Source of the DNA: UMGS1840 sp045661305 | GTDB lineage: Bacteria > Bacillota > Clostridia > UMGS1840 | DNA: 60,114 bases | NCBI GenBank assembly: GCA_045661305.1 | Contig: JAZRFJ010000018.1 | Span: forward strand, 1-60,114 | Direction of reading: 5' to 3' | In this document: piece by piece, positions 45,506 through 55,267 of the stretch | Layout: the number at the start of each line of letters is the position of its first letter | Position numbering within the stretch: position 1 is the stretch's first letter | Position numbers and translations under genes: made by a program | Notes under the pieces: model-generated | The model's input: the letters and a program-made list of their open reading frames with translations, nothing else | Databases searched by the model: none | What the model was told of the DNA's origin: nothing

Positions 45506-46807
45506 ATGAAACTTACATTCAGGGGTGGTATTCATCCTGATACAAATAAAGAGCTTACAAGCAGAAAAAAAACAGTAGCTATGGACGCACCCGACATTCT
45601 GGTGTTTCCTTTATCACAGCATATCGGTGCACCTTGTGAAAGCCTTGTTAAAGCAGGTGACACTGTTACGGTAGGACAAAAAATCGCTGATTCTTCAGCA
45701 TTTGTTTCTTCTCCTATTCACTCATCTGTTTCAGGTGTTGTAAAAGCTGTTGAAAAAAGACCTCACGCAACTATGAGTGAGTGTATGGCTATTGTTATAG
45801 AAAATGATAAAAATTATACAGTTTCGGAGGATATAAAACCGATTGATTATACTGTAATGTCTCAAAAAGAAATAATTGATGAGATAAGAAACGGCGGAAT
45901 TGTAGGTATGGGGGGAGCAACCTTTCCTACACATGTAAAGCTTAGTATTCCGGAAGGAAAAACTGCAGATACATTTTTAGTGAATGCAGCCGAGTGTGAG
46001 CCTTATCTTACATCTGACCACAGACTTATGCTTGAAAAGCCTGAGGATATTATCGAGGGAATTAAAATTGTCATGAAGGCAACAGGCATAAAAAAATCTA
46101 TTATAGCAATGGAAGATAATAAACAGGATGCATTTGAAGTTTTAGATAAATTATGTAAAAATGAGGATGGTATAGAAGTTGTTAAGGTAAAAACAAAGTA
46201 TCCTCAAGGAAGTGAAAAGCAGCTTATAGATGCTGTTTTGAAAAGACAGGTTAAGTCAGCTACATTACCTATCGACAGCGGAGTTATTGTTCAGAATGTT
46301 GCATCAGTTGCGGAAATTTGCAATCATTTCAAAACGGGTATGCCTCTTATCGAAAGAATTGTTACTGTAAGCGGCAGAGGTATTGAAAATCCTATGAATG
46401 TCGTTGTTAAATTGGGTACTTCGTACCACGATGTATGTGAATTTGCAGGCGGAATGAAAGAAAATGTTTCAAAGGTTATTTCAGGCGGTCCGATGATGGG
46501 CTTTTCACAGTATACACTTCAGGTTCCTGTTACAAAAGGTACTTCAGGAATACTTTTCTTTACAGAAGCTGAAGATAAAGAATACAGTGAACAAGCATGT
46601 ATAAAATGTGGAAAATGTGTAAGCCATTGTCCTATGAATTTAATGCCTTTTATGATTACAGAAATGGCTCGTATAGGGGAAATGAATGAGGCTGTAAGAT
46701 ATGGGCTTAAAGATTGTATGGAATGTGGCAGCTGCAGCTTTATTTGTCCGCAGAGAAGACATCTGGTTCAGCATATTCGTGTTGCAAAGGCAAAGCTTCC
46801 AAGATAG
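45506..46807 (+). CDS. rnfC: Rnf complex subunit C
   Basis: Peripheral subunit of the ferredoxin:NAD+ oxidoreductase that couples electron transfer to Na+ or H+ export. 433 residues: RnfC N-terminal barrel, GIVGMGGATFPTHVKL flavin/NADH region, VNAAECEPYLTSDHRLM, SLBB-like domain, and two [4Fe-4S] motifs CIKCGKCVSHCP and CMECGSCSFICP. First gene of the complete rnfCDGEAB operon. GAGG upstream. Confidence 0.97.
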   Translation: MKLTFRGGIHPDTNKELTSRKKTVAMDAPDILVFPLSQHIGAPCESLVKAGDTVTVGQKIADSSAFVSSPIHSSVSGVVKAVEKRPHATMSECMAIVIENDKNYTVSEDIKPIDYTVMSQKEIIDEIRNGGIVGMGGATFPTHVKLSIPEGKTADTFLVNAAECEPYLTSDHRLMLEKPEDIIEGIKIVMKATGIKKSIIAMEDNKQDAFEVLDKLCKNEDGIEVVKVKTKYPQGSEKQLIDAVLKRQVKSATLPIDSGVIVQNVASVAEICNHFKTGMPLIERIVTVSGRGIENPMNVVVKLGTSYHDVCEFAGGMKENVSKVISGGPMMGFSQYTLQVPVTKGTSGILFFTEAEDKEYSEQACIKCGKCVSHCPMNLMPFMITEMARIGEMNEAVRYGLKDCMECGSCSFICPQRRHLVQHIRVAKAKLPR

Positions 46808-46832
46808 CAGTTTTTAGAAAGGAAATATAGAA

Positions 46833-47807
46833 ATGAACGAAAAATATACTGTGACCTCCTCGCCTCATGTAAGAAGTGAGGTTGGCACTTCAAAAATCAT
46901 GCGTGATGTTATAATAGCACTTATCCCGACAATTATAGCAGGCACATACATATTTGGAATAAGAGCACTTCTTATAATACTTATTTCTGTTATAAGTGCA
47001 GTTTTTAGTGAACATATCTGGTGCTTGATTACTAAAAAGAAAACTACTGTAATGGACGGAAGTGCCGCTGTTACAGGAGTTCTCTTAGCACTTACACTTC
47101 CTGTCGGAGTACCGCTTTTTATTCCTGCTTTGGGAAGTATTTTTGCAATTATAATAGCAAAAGCACTTTTTGGCGGATTGGGGCATAACTTTATGAACCC
47201 CGCACTTGTGGGAAGAGCATTTTTGGTTGCTTCTTTTTCACAGGCAATGACAACCTGGAATAAACCGTTTTATTATAAGGGTGTTGAAGCTGTAACAGGT
47301 GCAACTCCGCTTAATATCTTAAAATCAGGCGGTGAGTTAACCGCAACATATAAAGACCTGTTTTTAGGTAATACAGGCGGTTGTATTGGTGAAGTTTGTG
47401 CATTTGCACTTATAATAGGCTTTATATATCTGCTTATAAAAAAGGTAATAAGACCTTTTGCAACATTATCTTACATATTAGGTGTTGGCGTATTTGGTGT
47501 TATTTTTGGATATAACGGATATTTCACAGGTGATTTTCTTGTAAGCATATTAACAGGCGGAGTTATGTTAGGTGCAATTTTTATGCTTACAGACTATGTT
47601 ACGTCGCCTACAACTGACAGAGGAAATATTATCTACGGTCTTCTTGCAGCACTTATTACGACTTTTATAAGATTAAAAGGCGGTTATCCCGAGGGTGTGT
47701 GCTATTCCATTCTTCTTGTAAATATTCTTGCACCGCAGATTGATAAGCTGTTTATCCCTAAAAAATACGGCTTTGTTAAAGCGAAAAAAGGAGGCACAGC
47801 AAAATGA
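46833..47807 (+). CDS. rnfD: Rnf complex subunit D
   Basis: Membrane subunit with covalently bound FMN. 324 residues, about ten helices; opens SSPHVRSEVGTSKIMRDVIIAL, and VTGATPLNILKSGG contains the likely FMN-carrying Thr. DYVTSPTTDRGNIIYGLLAA is conserved with NqrB. Overlaps rnfG by 4 bp. Confidence 0.96.
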   Translation: MNEKYTVTSSPHVRSEVGTSKIMRDVIIALIPTIIAGTYIFGIRALLIILISVISAVFSEHIWCLITKKKTTVMDGSAAVTGVLLALTLPVGVPLFIPALGSIFAIIIAKALFGGLGHNFMNPALVGRAFLVASFSQAMTTWNKPFYYKGVEAVTGATPLNILKSGGELTATYKDLFLGNTGGCIGEVCAFALIIGFIYLLIKKVIRPFATLSYILGVGVFGVIFGYNGYFTGDFLVSILTGGVMLGAIFMLTDYVTSPTTDRGNIIYGLLAALITTFIRLKGGYPEGVCYSILLVNILAPQIDKLFIPKKYGFVKAKKGGTAK

Positions 47808-48328
47808 AATTAGATAATAACAGTACATTGGTGCTTTCCTTAAAGCTTTTTGTGATATGTCTTTTTGTTGCGTTGGGACTGTCTTCTCTTAACTATATTA
47901 CAAAGGATACTATTGCAGAACAAGTTAGAAAACAAAAAGATGATGCAATGGCAAGAATTATTACAAACAGCACGGAATTTAATGCTTTGAATAATGAAGA
48001 AACTGTTTATGAGGCTTTAAATAATGGTGAAACTGTTGGTTATTGCGTTAATGTTGTATCCCCAAAAGGTTATGGCGGAAATATTGAAATGATGATAGGC
48101 TTTGACAGTGAATTTAAGGTGCTTGGAATAGAATATATTTCTATGGCAGAAACTCCCGGACTTGGTATGAATGCAAAGACAGACAGCACCTTTAACGGAC
48201 AGTTTGTTGGAAAACAAGCTTTCCCTGACGACGAGCTTCATGCAATGACCGGTGCTACAATTACTTCAAAAGCAGTTAATTACGGCGTTAATCTTGCGTC
48301 AGATATGATAAAGGAGGCGCTTAAATAG
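47804..48328 (+). CDS. rnfG: Rnf complex subunit G
   Basis: Single-span subunit with an extracytoplasmic FMN-binding domain, 174 residues. Membrane helix near residues 10-30; ISMAETPGLGMNAKTD and TGATITSKAVNYGV, where Thr in GATIT is the covalent FMN site. The flavin transferase ApbE usually needed is not in the window. Confidence 0.95.
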   Translation: MKLDNNSTLVLSLKLFVICLFVALGLSSLNYITKDTIAEQVRKQKDDAMARIITNSTEFNALNNEETVYEALNNGETVGYCVNVVSPKGYGGNIEMMIGFDSEFKVLGIEYISMAETPGLGMNAKTDSTFNGQFVGKQAFPDDELHAMTGATITSKAVNYGVNLASDMIKEALK

Positions 48329-48329
48329 T

Positions 48330-48926
48330 ATGAAGAATTTTTTAAGAAAAATTATAGAAGAAAATCCGGTTTTGGTACTTGTTTTAGGAACTTGTCCGAC
48401 ACTTGGAACGTCTACATCTGTTGTAAACGGTCTTGGAATGGGACTAAGTGCTACAGCAGTTTTAATATGCTCAAACATTCTTATCTCACTTCTTCGTAAA
48501 TTTATACCTGAAAAAATAAGAATTGCTGCATATATCGTTATTATTGCAGGCTTTACAACAGCAGTTGAAATGATTTTAAAAGCATATTTTCCATCAATTT
48601 CAAGTGCTTTGGGGGTATTTATCCCACTGATTGTTGTAAACTGCATACTTTTGGCAAGAGCAGAAAGCTTTGCTTCAAAAAATAAACCTCTTGCATCAGC
48701 AATAGACGGTCTTTCTATGGGACTGGGTTTTACTTTTGCATTAGCACTTATTGCATCGGTAAGAGAAATACTCGGTTCAGGAACTTTTTTGGGTTTTTCT
48801 ATACCTGTTATTTCAAATAATCCTATGACTATGTTTATAATGGCACCCGGCGGTTTTATTGCTTACGGTCTTGTTATGGCTGTTGTTAATTTGATAAGAA
48901 CAAAAGGAGGACAAAAGAATGGCTAA
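48330..48926 (+). CDS. rnfE: Rnf complex subunit E
   Basis: Integral membrane subunit, 198 residues, six helices: ENPVLVLVLGTCPTLGTSTSV and LGVFIPLIVVNCILLARAE with the conserved NC motif thought to bind an intramembrane iron-sulfur centre with RnfA. One base after rnfG; overlaps rnfA by 8 bp. Confidence 0.95.
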   Translation: MKNFLRKIIEENPVLVLVLGTCPTLGTSTSVVNGLGMGLSATAVLICSNILISLLRKFIPEKIRIAAYIVIIAGFTTAVEMILKAYFPSISSALGVFIPLIVVNCILLARAESFASKNKPLASAIDGLSMGLGFTFALALIASVREILGSGTFLGFSIPVISNNPMTMFIMAPGGFIAYGLVMAVVNLIRTKGGQKNG

Positions 48927-49494
48927 AATATTTGCAATGATAGTTATGACAATTCTGGTTGATAACTATGTACTTGTTAAATTCTACGGAATTTGTCCTT
49001 TTCTTGGTGTTTCTAAAAAGACAAATACAGCTCTTTCAATGGGAATGGCAGTAACATTTGTTATGGGTATTGCAAGTGCGATTACATATTTTATTCAGCT
49101 TATTCTGGTTAAGTATAATATTGAATATTTACAGACTATTGCGTTTATTTTAGTAATTGCATGTCTTGTTCAGCTTGTTGAGATGGCAATTATGAAATTA
49201 AGTCCACCGCTTTATTCTGCACTTGGAATATATTTACCGCTCATCACAACAAACTGTGCAGTTTTGGCTGTAACTATTTTGAATGTTCAACAGAGTTATA
49301 ATTTTTTGGAAAGTGTTGTTAACGGAGTTGCTGCAGCTTTAGGCTTTACACTTGCAATATGGCTTTTTGCCGGAGTAAGAGAAAGACTTGAAACTTCCGA
49401 TATTCCTGAATTTATGAAAGGAACACCTATTGCACTTATAAGTGCAGGGCTTGTTTCTATGGCATTTTTGGGATTTTCGGGATTAGCGTTATAG
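48919..49494 (+). CDS. rnfA: Rnf complex subunit A
   Basis: Integral membrane subunit, 191 residues, homologous and inverted relative to RnfE: VLVKFYGICPFLGVSKK and LGIYLPLITTNCAVL carry the Cys motifs for the shared intramembrane cluster. GGAGGAC upstream, inside rnfE. Confidence 0.95.
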   Translation: MAKIFAMIVMTILVDNYVLVKFYGICPFLGVSKKTNTALSMGMAVTFVMGIASAITYFIQLILVKYNIEYLQTIAFILVIACLVQLVEMAIMKLSPPLYSALGIYLPLITTNCAVLAVTILNVQQSYNFLESVVNGVAAALGFTLAIWLFAGVRERLETSDIPEFMKGTPIALISAGLVSMAFLGFSGLAL

Positions 49495-49506
49495 GAGGCA
49501 GAATAC

Positions 49507-50304
49507 ATGGAAAATATATTAAGTGCAACAATTATAATAAGTGTCCTTGGACTTTTGTTTGGTTGTCTTCTTGGTGTAGCATCAAAAATATTCAAGGTTG
49601 AAAGAGACGAACGCTTTGATAAAATAATGAATGTTCTTCCCGGTGCTAATTGCGGTGGTTGCGGTTTTGCCGGCTGTTCACAGTTTGCTGATTCTGTTAT
49701 AAATGGTGAAGCTGAAACCACAGGCTGTACTGTCGGCGGTGCATCAACAGCCACTTTGGTTGCACAGATTATGGGTACGGAAGCAGGCGAATTTAAAAAG
49801 AAGACAGCTTATGTAAAGTGTGCAGGTTGCAGTAATGTCGCAAGCGAAAAATACAGCTATAATGGCATTTGTGATTGCTTTGCTTCATCAAAAATTTTAA
49901 ACGGGAAAAAAGCTTGTGAATTTGGTTGTCTTGGGCTTGGGAGCTGTGTTAAGGTTTGTACAAGAGATGCTATAACAATCGAAAACGGAGTTGCGAAAGT
50001 AGACCCTGAAAAATGTGGTGGCTGTGGAGCGTGTATAAAGGCATGTCCTAAAGGACTTATTGACTATGTTACAGAAGATAATAAATACATTGTTAACTGT
50101 ATGAATAAAGAAAAGGGGGCAACGCTTAAAAACAAATGCAGTGTAGGTTGTATCGGCTGTGGAATATGTATGAAAAACTGTCCGTCTGAAGCTATAACTG
50201 TAAAAAACTTTTTAGCCGAAATTGACCCCGAAAAATGCACAGGATGTGGAATTTGTGCAGAAAAATGTCCTAAGAAGATTATAAGTTTAGTAAAAGAGGT
50301 ATAA
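49507..50304 (+). CDS. rnfB: Rnf complex subunit B
   Basis: Ferredoxin-accepting subunit, 265 residues. N-terminal membrane helix, a CGGCGFAGC four-Cys domain, and C-terminal ferredoxin-like clusters: CGGCGACIKACP, CIGCGICMKNCP and CTGCGICAEKCP. Completes rnfCDGEAB in the canonical order. ATAGGAGG upstream. Confidence 0.96.
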   Translation: MENILSATIIISVLGLLFGCLLGVASKIFKVERDERFDKIMNVLPGANCGGCGFAGCSQFADSVINGEAETTGCTVGGASTATLVAQIMGTEAGEFKKKTAYVKCAGCSNVASEKYSYNGICDCFASSKILNGKKACEFGCLGLGSCVKVCTRDAITIENGVAKVDPEKCGGCGACIKACPKGLIDYVTEDNKYIVNCMNKEKGATLKNKCSVGCIGCGICMKNCPSEAITVKNFLAEIDPEKCTGCGICAEKCPKKIISLVKEV

Positions 50305-50313
50305 CTTTTTCGT

Positions 50314-51390
50314 ATGGAAAACATCGAAATTAAAATCGAAGAGAAAAAAAAAGAAAAAAAGGGAAAAAAGAAAAATATCAAGGACCTTACTTTTCTGGAA
50401 TTAAATGATTATTTTTGTAAAAAATATAATCAGAAATTCAGAGCAAAGCAGGTTTTTAAGTGGCTTTCTCTCGGAGTAACTTCTTTTTCCGAGATGACCG
50501 ATATTTCCAAAAAAATGGCTTTGGAGCTTGAGGAAGATTTTTATATATCACAGCTTAAGGTGTTAAAAAGAGCAAAATCCAAAGATGGGACAGTTAAATT
50601 TTTATATGAGCTTGATGATGGTAATACTTTAGAAACCGTTTTGATGTCATATAAACACGGAATGAGTATATGTATTTCCACACAGGTAGGCTGTAATATG
50701 GGATGCAGATTTTGTGCTTCAACTGTGGGAGGAAAGGTGCGTGACCTTTCTTCAGGAGAAATTCTTGACCAGGTAATTTTCACTGCAAAAAATGAAAATG
50801 TCCGTATCTCAAATATTGTTCTTATGGGAATAGGGGAGCCTCTTGACAATTATGATGAAGTATTGAAATTTTTAAAAAATGTTAATGATGAAAACGGGCT
50901 TAATATAGGTTATCGGCATATATCTCTTTCAACTTGCGGAATTATTGATAAAATTGATAAGCTTAAAAATGAAAAAATCCCGCTTACACTTTCTGTATCG
51001 CTTCATGCACCGAATGATGAGATAAGAAGGTCTGTTATGCCTATTGCAAGAAAATACCCCTATGATGAGCTTATAGCGTGCGTTAAAAGGTATATTAAAA
51101 CAACTACACGAAGAGTATCTTTTGAATATACACTCATAGATGGTGTTAACGACACACCTGCGTGTGCGGCTGAACTCGGTGCAAAATTAAAGGGAATGCT
51201 TTGCCATGTCAATCTTATCCCTGTTAATCCCGCACGAAAAAAAATGGCACCTTCAGATTTAAGAAAAATAAAAGCTTTTGTTGATATTCTTACAAAAAAT
51301 GGAATAAATGCGACTGTGAGGAGAACTCTCGGTCAGGATATAGATGCAGCCTGCGGACAGTTAAGACAAAAAAATCAGCAGGAAAAATAA
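50314..51390 (+). CDS. rlmN: Dual-specificity rRNA/tRNA adenine-C2 methyltransferase RlmN
   Basis: Radical SAM enzyme methylating 23S rRNA A2503 and some tRNAs. 358 residues; CNMGCRFC provides the cluster Cys, GIGEPLDNYDEV binds SAM, and the catalytic Cys pair includes the C-terminal GQDIDAACGQL. A Lys-rich N-terminal extension of about 20 residues is unusual, and ATG 50314 has no clear ribosome binding site, so translation may begin lower or be coupled to rnfB, 9 bp upstream. Confidence 0.95.
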   Translation: MENIEIKIEEKKKEKKGKKKNIKDLTFLELNDYFCKKYNQKFRAKQVFKWLSLGVTSFSEMTDISKKMALELEEDFYISQLKVLKRAKSKDGTVKFLYELDDGNTLETVLMSYKHGMSICISTQVGCNMGCRFCASTVGGKVRDLSSGEILDQVIFTAKNENVRISNIVLMGIGEPLDNYDEVLKFLKNVNDENGLNIGYRHISLSTCGIIDKIDKLKNEKIPLTLSVSLHAPNDEIRRSVMPIARKYPYDELIACVKRYIKTTTRRVSFEYTLIDGVNDTPACAAELGAKLKGMLCHVNLIPVNPARKKMAPSDLRKIKAFVDILTKNGINATVRRTLGQDIDAACGQLRQKNQQEK

Positions 51391-51428
51391 TAAAATTTGA
51401 CACTCTTTTTAAGATTGAGGTGATGAAG

Positions 51429-52139
51429 ATGGTTTTGGGAAAAACTAATGTCGGTGTCATAAGAAAAGTAAATGAAGATAATTATTTTTGTTGGGAAGAA
51501 AACGACAGATTTATTATGGTAGTTTCTGACGGAATGGGCGGACATAAGGCAGGCTCAGTAGCAAGCTTTCTTGTAGTTTCTGCTATAAAGGATTATGCCC
51601 AGAAGCACGATATGTTTGAAAATCCCTCGAGGATGATAAAAAATGCGATTTCGTATGCAAATGAGATTGTGTATCTTCAGGCTTGTTCACATAAAGATAG
51701 AGCAGGCATGGGTGCAACTGTTGTTGTTGCTGTTGGAAAGGGCAGAAAAGCATACATAGGCAATCTTGGTGATTCAAGAGCTTATGTTATTAATCAAAAT
51801 GGGATTTTACAGATAACAGAGGACCATTCATATGTAAATGAGCTTGTGAAAAACGGAGTTCTGACTCCTGAAGAAGCAAAGGAACACCCGAAAAAAAATG
51901 AAATTCTCAAAGCTATCGGTGTTGCAAACGGAGTTTTCCCGGATGTTTTTGAAATAAGCTTAAAAAGCTCAGATAAGCTTTTATTATGCACAGACGGACT
52001 TACAAATATGGTTGAAGATGAGGCTATTTCAGATATAATCAATTCTAAAGATGATAATGAAACAGTTCTTACAAAACTTATAGATTTGGCAAATCAAAAC
52101 GGCGGAACGGATAATATAACCGTCGTTGTGAAAAGATAA
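51429..52139 (+). CDS. prpC: PP2C-type Ser/Thr phosphatase (PrpC/Stp)
   Basis: Dephosphorylates targets of the neighbouring PASTA kinase. 236 residues from ATG 51429, with GAGG 8 nt upstream. PP2C motifs: VRKVNEDNYF-type start with the metal Asp, VVSDGMGGHKAGSVAS, GNLGDSRAY, LLCTDGLTNMV and GGTDNITVVV. Standard rlmN-prpC-prkC-rsgA-rpe order. Confidence 0.95.
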   Translation: MVLGKTNVGVIRKVNEDNYFCWEENDRFIMVVSDGMGGHKAGSVASFLVVSAIKDYAQKHDMFENPSRMIKNAISYANEIVYLQACSHKDRAGMGATVVVAVGKGRKAYIGNLGDSRAYVINQNGILQITEDHSYVNELVKNGVLTPEEAKEHPKKNEILKAIGVANGVFPDVFEISLKSSDKLLLCTDGLTNMVEDEAISDIINSKDDNETVLTKLIDLANQNGGTDNITVVVKR

Positions 52140-52185
52140 TAGAGATTAGTTGAATTCTTTAAATTCGTTAAAGGAGTATAATTTT

Positions 52186-54327
52186 ATGATAGGTAAAATT
52201 CTTGGTAACAGATACGAAATTTTAGAGCTTATCGGCTCGGGCGGTATGGCATATGTTTATAAAGCAAAATGCTTGCTGCTCAACAGATTTGTCGCTATTA
52301 AAATATTAAAGGAAGAATATAATAATGATACCGATTTTGTAAGTAAGTTTTATATAGAATCTCAATCTGCAGCAGCACTTTCAAATGTTAATATTGTTTC
52401 AGTCTATGATGTTGGCGAAGAAAACAATATGAAATATATCGTTATGGAATATGTCGAGGGAATAACTCTAAAGGAAATTATCCAGAAAAACGGACTTTTA
52501 GACTGGAATGTGGCAGTAAACTGCGGACTCCAGATTTTAAATGCACTTGATTGTGCACATAAAAACGGGATTGTGCATCGCGATATTAAGCCACATAATA
52601 TTCTTGTTACCAATGACGGTATTTTAAAAGTAGCTGACTTTGGTATAGCAAAGGCACTTAATAGTGGTGAAACAAAGAAAATTGACGAAAATGTTGTAGG
52701 CTCAGTTCATTACATATCACCCGAGCAAGCTAAGGGAATTATGATTGATGCAAGGAGTGATTTGTACTCATTAGGTGTTGTTATGTATGAAATGCTGACA
52801 GGGAAATTGCCTTTTGACGGTGAAAACCCTGTTTCCGTTGCAATCATGCACCTTAACTCAGAGCCTGTAAACATAAAGGATATCAATATTGCAGTGCCTC
52901 TTGAACTTTCCGAGATTGTAAAGAAAGCTATGTCACGGGATATAAATAATAGGTATCAGAGTGCAAAGGAAATGGCACAGGACCTTATCAGCTTTAAGAA
53001 ACGAGAAAAGAATAATGCTTTTACAACTAATAAAAATGTTGATGAGCTTGCACAAAATCCTATAAAAATGGCTGATAATCTTAAAGATAAGCCGATTAAT
53101 ATTGATAAAAAGGAAGAAGAAATATTCAAAACCCGTATCGGAGAACTTAAGGTTAAAGAGATAATGGGGAATACAAAGGTACTTGTAAAGGAAAGACCGG
53201 CAGACACAGCGACACCGCAAAAAGAAAATAAAAGTCAGGTGGAAAATATGTCAGAAAAGAAAACAGGAAAACCAAAAACAAAAGCAGAAAAAAATGCCGT
53301 TTTGGCAGCTGTTGCCGTTTCTTGTGTGCTTATTCTTATAATGGCGGCTGTTTTTGTGAAAATTTTCTTTAAGGACGCTGCATTTTTGGAAATTTTTACA
53401 GGAAAGGAATATTACCTTGCAGACTTCACAGGAAAAGATATTTCCGAGGTTGAAGAAATTCTTATAGAAAATAAGGTTAAATATGAGATTGACGGGTATG
53501 AAAAGGATATTTCATATCCTGATGATGCTATTTTAAATCAGAATCCTGCAGGAGAAATGAACATAAAGATAAGGGGAACAACCGTTAAATTTATTGTAAA
53601 TGACCTTGACGACAGTCATTCATCCGGAACACAGAATGAGGAAGATGAAAACAAGATAAGAGTTCCGTCAGTTATAGGTCAGGAATACAGACAGGCTGAA
53701 AAGAAGCTTAGTGAATTGAAATTTGATTGTGTTATAAAGGAAGAATTTTCTGAAGATGTTACAGAAGGCTATGTTATAAGACAGTCACCTGAATCAGGCG
53801 AAAAAATCTCACAAGGAAGCAAGGTAACAATTTTTGTAAGCAAGAAAGATGATTCCGATATCGTAGTTGTTCCTAAATTCGTGGGAATGCCACAGGAGGA
53901 AGCATTAAAAGAAGCAAAGAAGCTCGGGCTTAATGTGAAAATTGAAGAAGAGGAAACAACGCAGTCAAAGGCAGGAACTGTAATTTCACAGAGCTTAGCA
54001 ATCGGAACTGAAATTGCAAAGGAAAGTAAAATTACACTCTTTATAGGCGTTTATGACGGTGAAAGTGAAGAAAACCCTGATATGCAGGGCGGTGGAGAAA
54101 ATACGGTTTTAGTAGAAACCACAAAGGATATAACCGTCCAGCTTCCGCAGACAGGTGCAGCAAACAGTGTCGCTGTTTATAAGGACGGTGTTCTTATTTC
54201 AACCCAGAATTACTCTGCTGATACAAAAAATGCAACTGTAACTGTTATGGGCAGCGGAAAGGCACTTATTGTGATAAAGGCAAACGATACTGTCATTTAT
54301 TCCAAAACTGTTGACTTTTCAAATTAA
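52186..54327 (+). CDS. prkC: PASTA-domain Ser/Thr protein kinase
   Basis: Membrane kinase sensing muropeptides or lipid II; in spore formers it can also trigger germination. Start ATG 52186 (713 residues), AAGGAG 9 nt upstream. Kinase 8-270: glycine loop LIGSGGMAYVYKAK, Lys39, HRDIKPHN (Asp133), DFG 151-153. Juxtamembrane linker to 370, membrane helix 371-394, PASTA domains at about 408-472, 491-552 and 561-621, then a Ser/Thr/Asn-rich domain 639-713 of unknown role. Cognate phosphatase directly upstream. Confidence 0.96.
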   Translation: MIGKILGNRYEILELIGSGGMAYVYKAKCLLLNRFVAIKILKEEYNNDTDFVSKFYIESQSAAALSNVNIVSVYDVGEENNMKYIVMEYVEGITLKEIIQKNGLLDWNVAVNCGLQILNALDCAHKNGIVHRDIKPHNILVTNDGILKVADFGIAKALNSGETKKIDENVVGSVHYISPEQAKGIMIDARSDLYSLGVVMYEMLTGKLPFDGENPVSVAIMHLNSEPVNIKDINIAVPLELSEIVKKAMSRDINNRYQSAKEMAQDLISFKKREKNNAFTTNKNVDELAQNPIKMADNLKDKPINIDKKEEEIFKTRIGELKVKEIMGNTKVLVKERPADTATPQKENKSQVENMSEKKTGKPKTKAEKNAVLAAVAVSCVLILIMAAVFVKIFFKDAAFLEIFTGKEYYLADFTGKDISEVEEILIENKVKYEIDGYEKDISYPDDAILNQNPAGEMNIKIRGTTVKFIVNDLDDSHSSGTQNEEDENKIRVPSVIGQEYRQAEKKLSELKFDCVIKEEFSEDVTEGYVIRQSPESGEKISQGSKVTIFVSKKDDSDIVVVPKFVGMPQEEALKEAKKLGLNVKIEEEETTQSKAGTVISQSLAIGTEIAKESKITLFIGVYDGESEENPDMQGGGENTVLVETTKDITVQLPQTGAANSVAVYKDGVLISTQNYSADTKNATVTVMGSGKALIVIKANDTVIYSKTVDFSN

Positions 54328-54337
54328 GGTGTAATTT

Positions 54338-55240
54338 ATGAGAAAAAATTATGATGGTATAATTTTAAAGGGAATAGGCGGATTTTATTATATAAATACA
54401 CCTGACGGAATTTATGAATGTAAGGCAAGAGGGGTGTTCCGTAAAAAGGGAATTACTCCTGCTGTCGGTGATAATGTTACAATAAGTGTTGTTGATGAAG
54501 AAAATAAAAAGGGAAGCTTAGATGAGATAAAGGAGCGTAAAAACTGTTTACTCAGACCCGTTGTTTCAAATGTTGATAATCTTATCATTGTTGCAGCTGC
54601 AGCATCCCCTGATTTTGACTTTTTCTTCGTTGACAAAATGTGTGCTTTGAGCGAATACTATGGGATAAGACCGATTATAGTTGTCAATAAAAATGATTTG
54701 TGTGACGGCAAGAAATTCGGGGAAATATATGAAAACATAGGTTACAGAGTTTTATATACCAAAAAAGATGATAGTAACTCTTTAGCTGAGCTTCGCAGCA
54801 TTATGAAAAATGGAATCAATGTGCTTGGCGGATTTTCAGGAGTAGGGAAATCTACGCTCATAAATGGAATTTTTGGCGATAATGCAAGGCTCACAGGCGA
54901 AGTATCAAAGATAACAAGGGGTAGGCATACAACAAGACATTCCGAGCTTTTTTTGGTGGACGAAAACACTTATATAGCAGATACCCCAGGCTTTTCATCA
55001 CTTGAAATTAATTTTAAAATTGAAAATTTATCAACCTGTTTCGTTGAATTTGAAAAATTTTCTTTATGCAAATTCTCTTCATGTAACCACATAAAAGAAC
55101 GGGGTTGCGGAGTTATAGAGGCTGTGAAAAAAGGTAAAATAGCTAAAAGCAGATATGACAGCTATAAGGCAATTTATGATAAAATAAAAGATATAAAAGA
55201 GTGGGAAGTGCAAAAAGTACAAAAAGCACAAAAAGTATAG
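54338..55240 (+). CDS. rsgA: Ribosome small-subunit-dependent GTPase RsgA
   Basis: 30S assembly GTPase (YloQ/CpgA). OB-fold N-terminus, circularly permuted G-domain (G4 VNKNDL, G1 GFSGVGKSTLINGIFG, G3 DTPGFSSLEI) and zinc knuckle CKFSSCNHIKERGCGV. 300 residues. The final EVQKVQKAQKV is encoded by a 9-bp tandem repeat that crosses the stop codon and is absent from typical family ends. Confidence 0.95.
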   Translation: MRKNYDGIILKGIGGFYYINTPDGIYECKARGVFRKKGITPAVGDNVTISVVDEENKKGSLDEIKERKNCLLRPVVSNVDNLIIVAAAASPDFDFFFVDKMCALSEYYGIRPIIVVNKNDLCDGKKFGEIYENIGYRVLYTKKDDSNSLAELRSIMKNGINVLGGFSGVGKSTLINGIFGDNARLTGEVSKITRGRHTTRHSELFLVDENTYIADTPGFSSLEINFKIENLSTCFVEFEKFSLCKFSSCNHIKERGCGVIEAVKKGKIAKSRYDSYKAIYDKIKDIKEWEVQKVQKAQKV

Positions 55241-55254
55241 GAAGTACAGAAAAG
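55208..55254 (+). repeat. 9-bp tandem repeat at the 3-prime end of rsgA
   Basis: Units GTGCAAAAA, GTACAAAAA, GCACAAAAA, GTATAGGAA, GTACAGAAA. The stop codon TAG falls within the fourth unit. The unit and its degenerate GGAA copy match the array ending fur (7931-7970). Confidence 0.8.
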
Positions 55255-55267
55255 AGAGGAAAGAAAA

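Noticed and set aside
45506..50304. Incomplete Rnf operon because apbE is missing
   Set aside because: All six structural genes are present; the flavin transferase is often encoded elsewhere.
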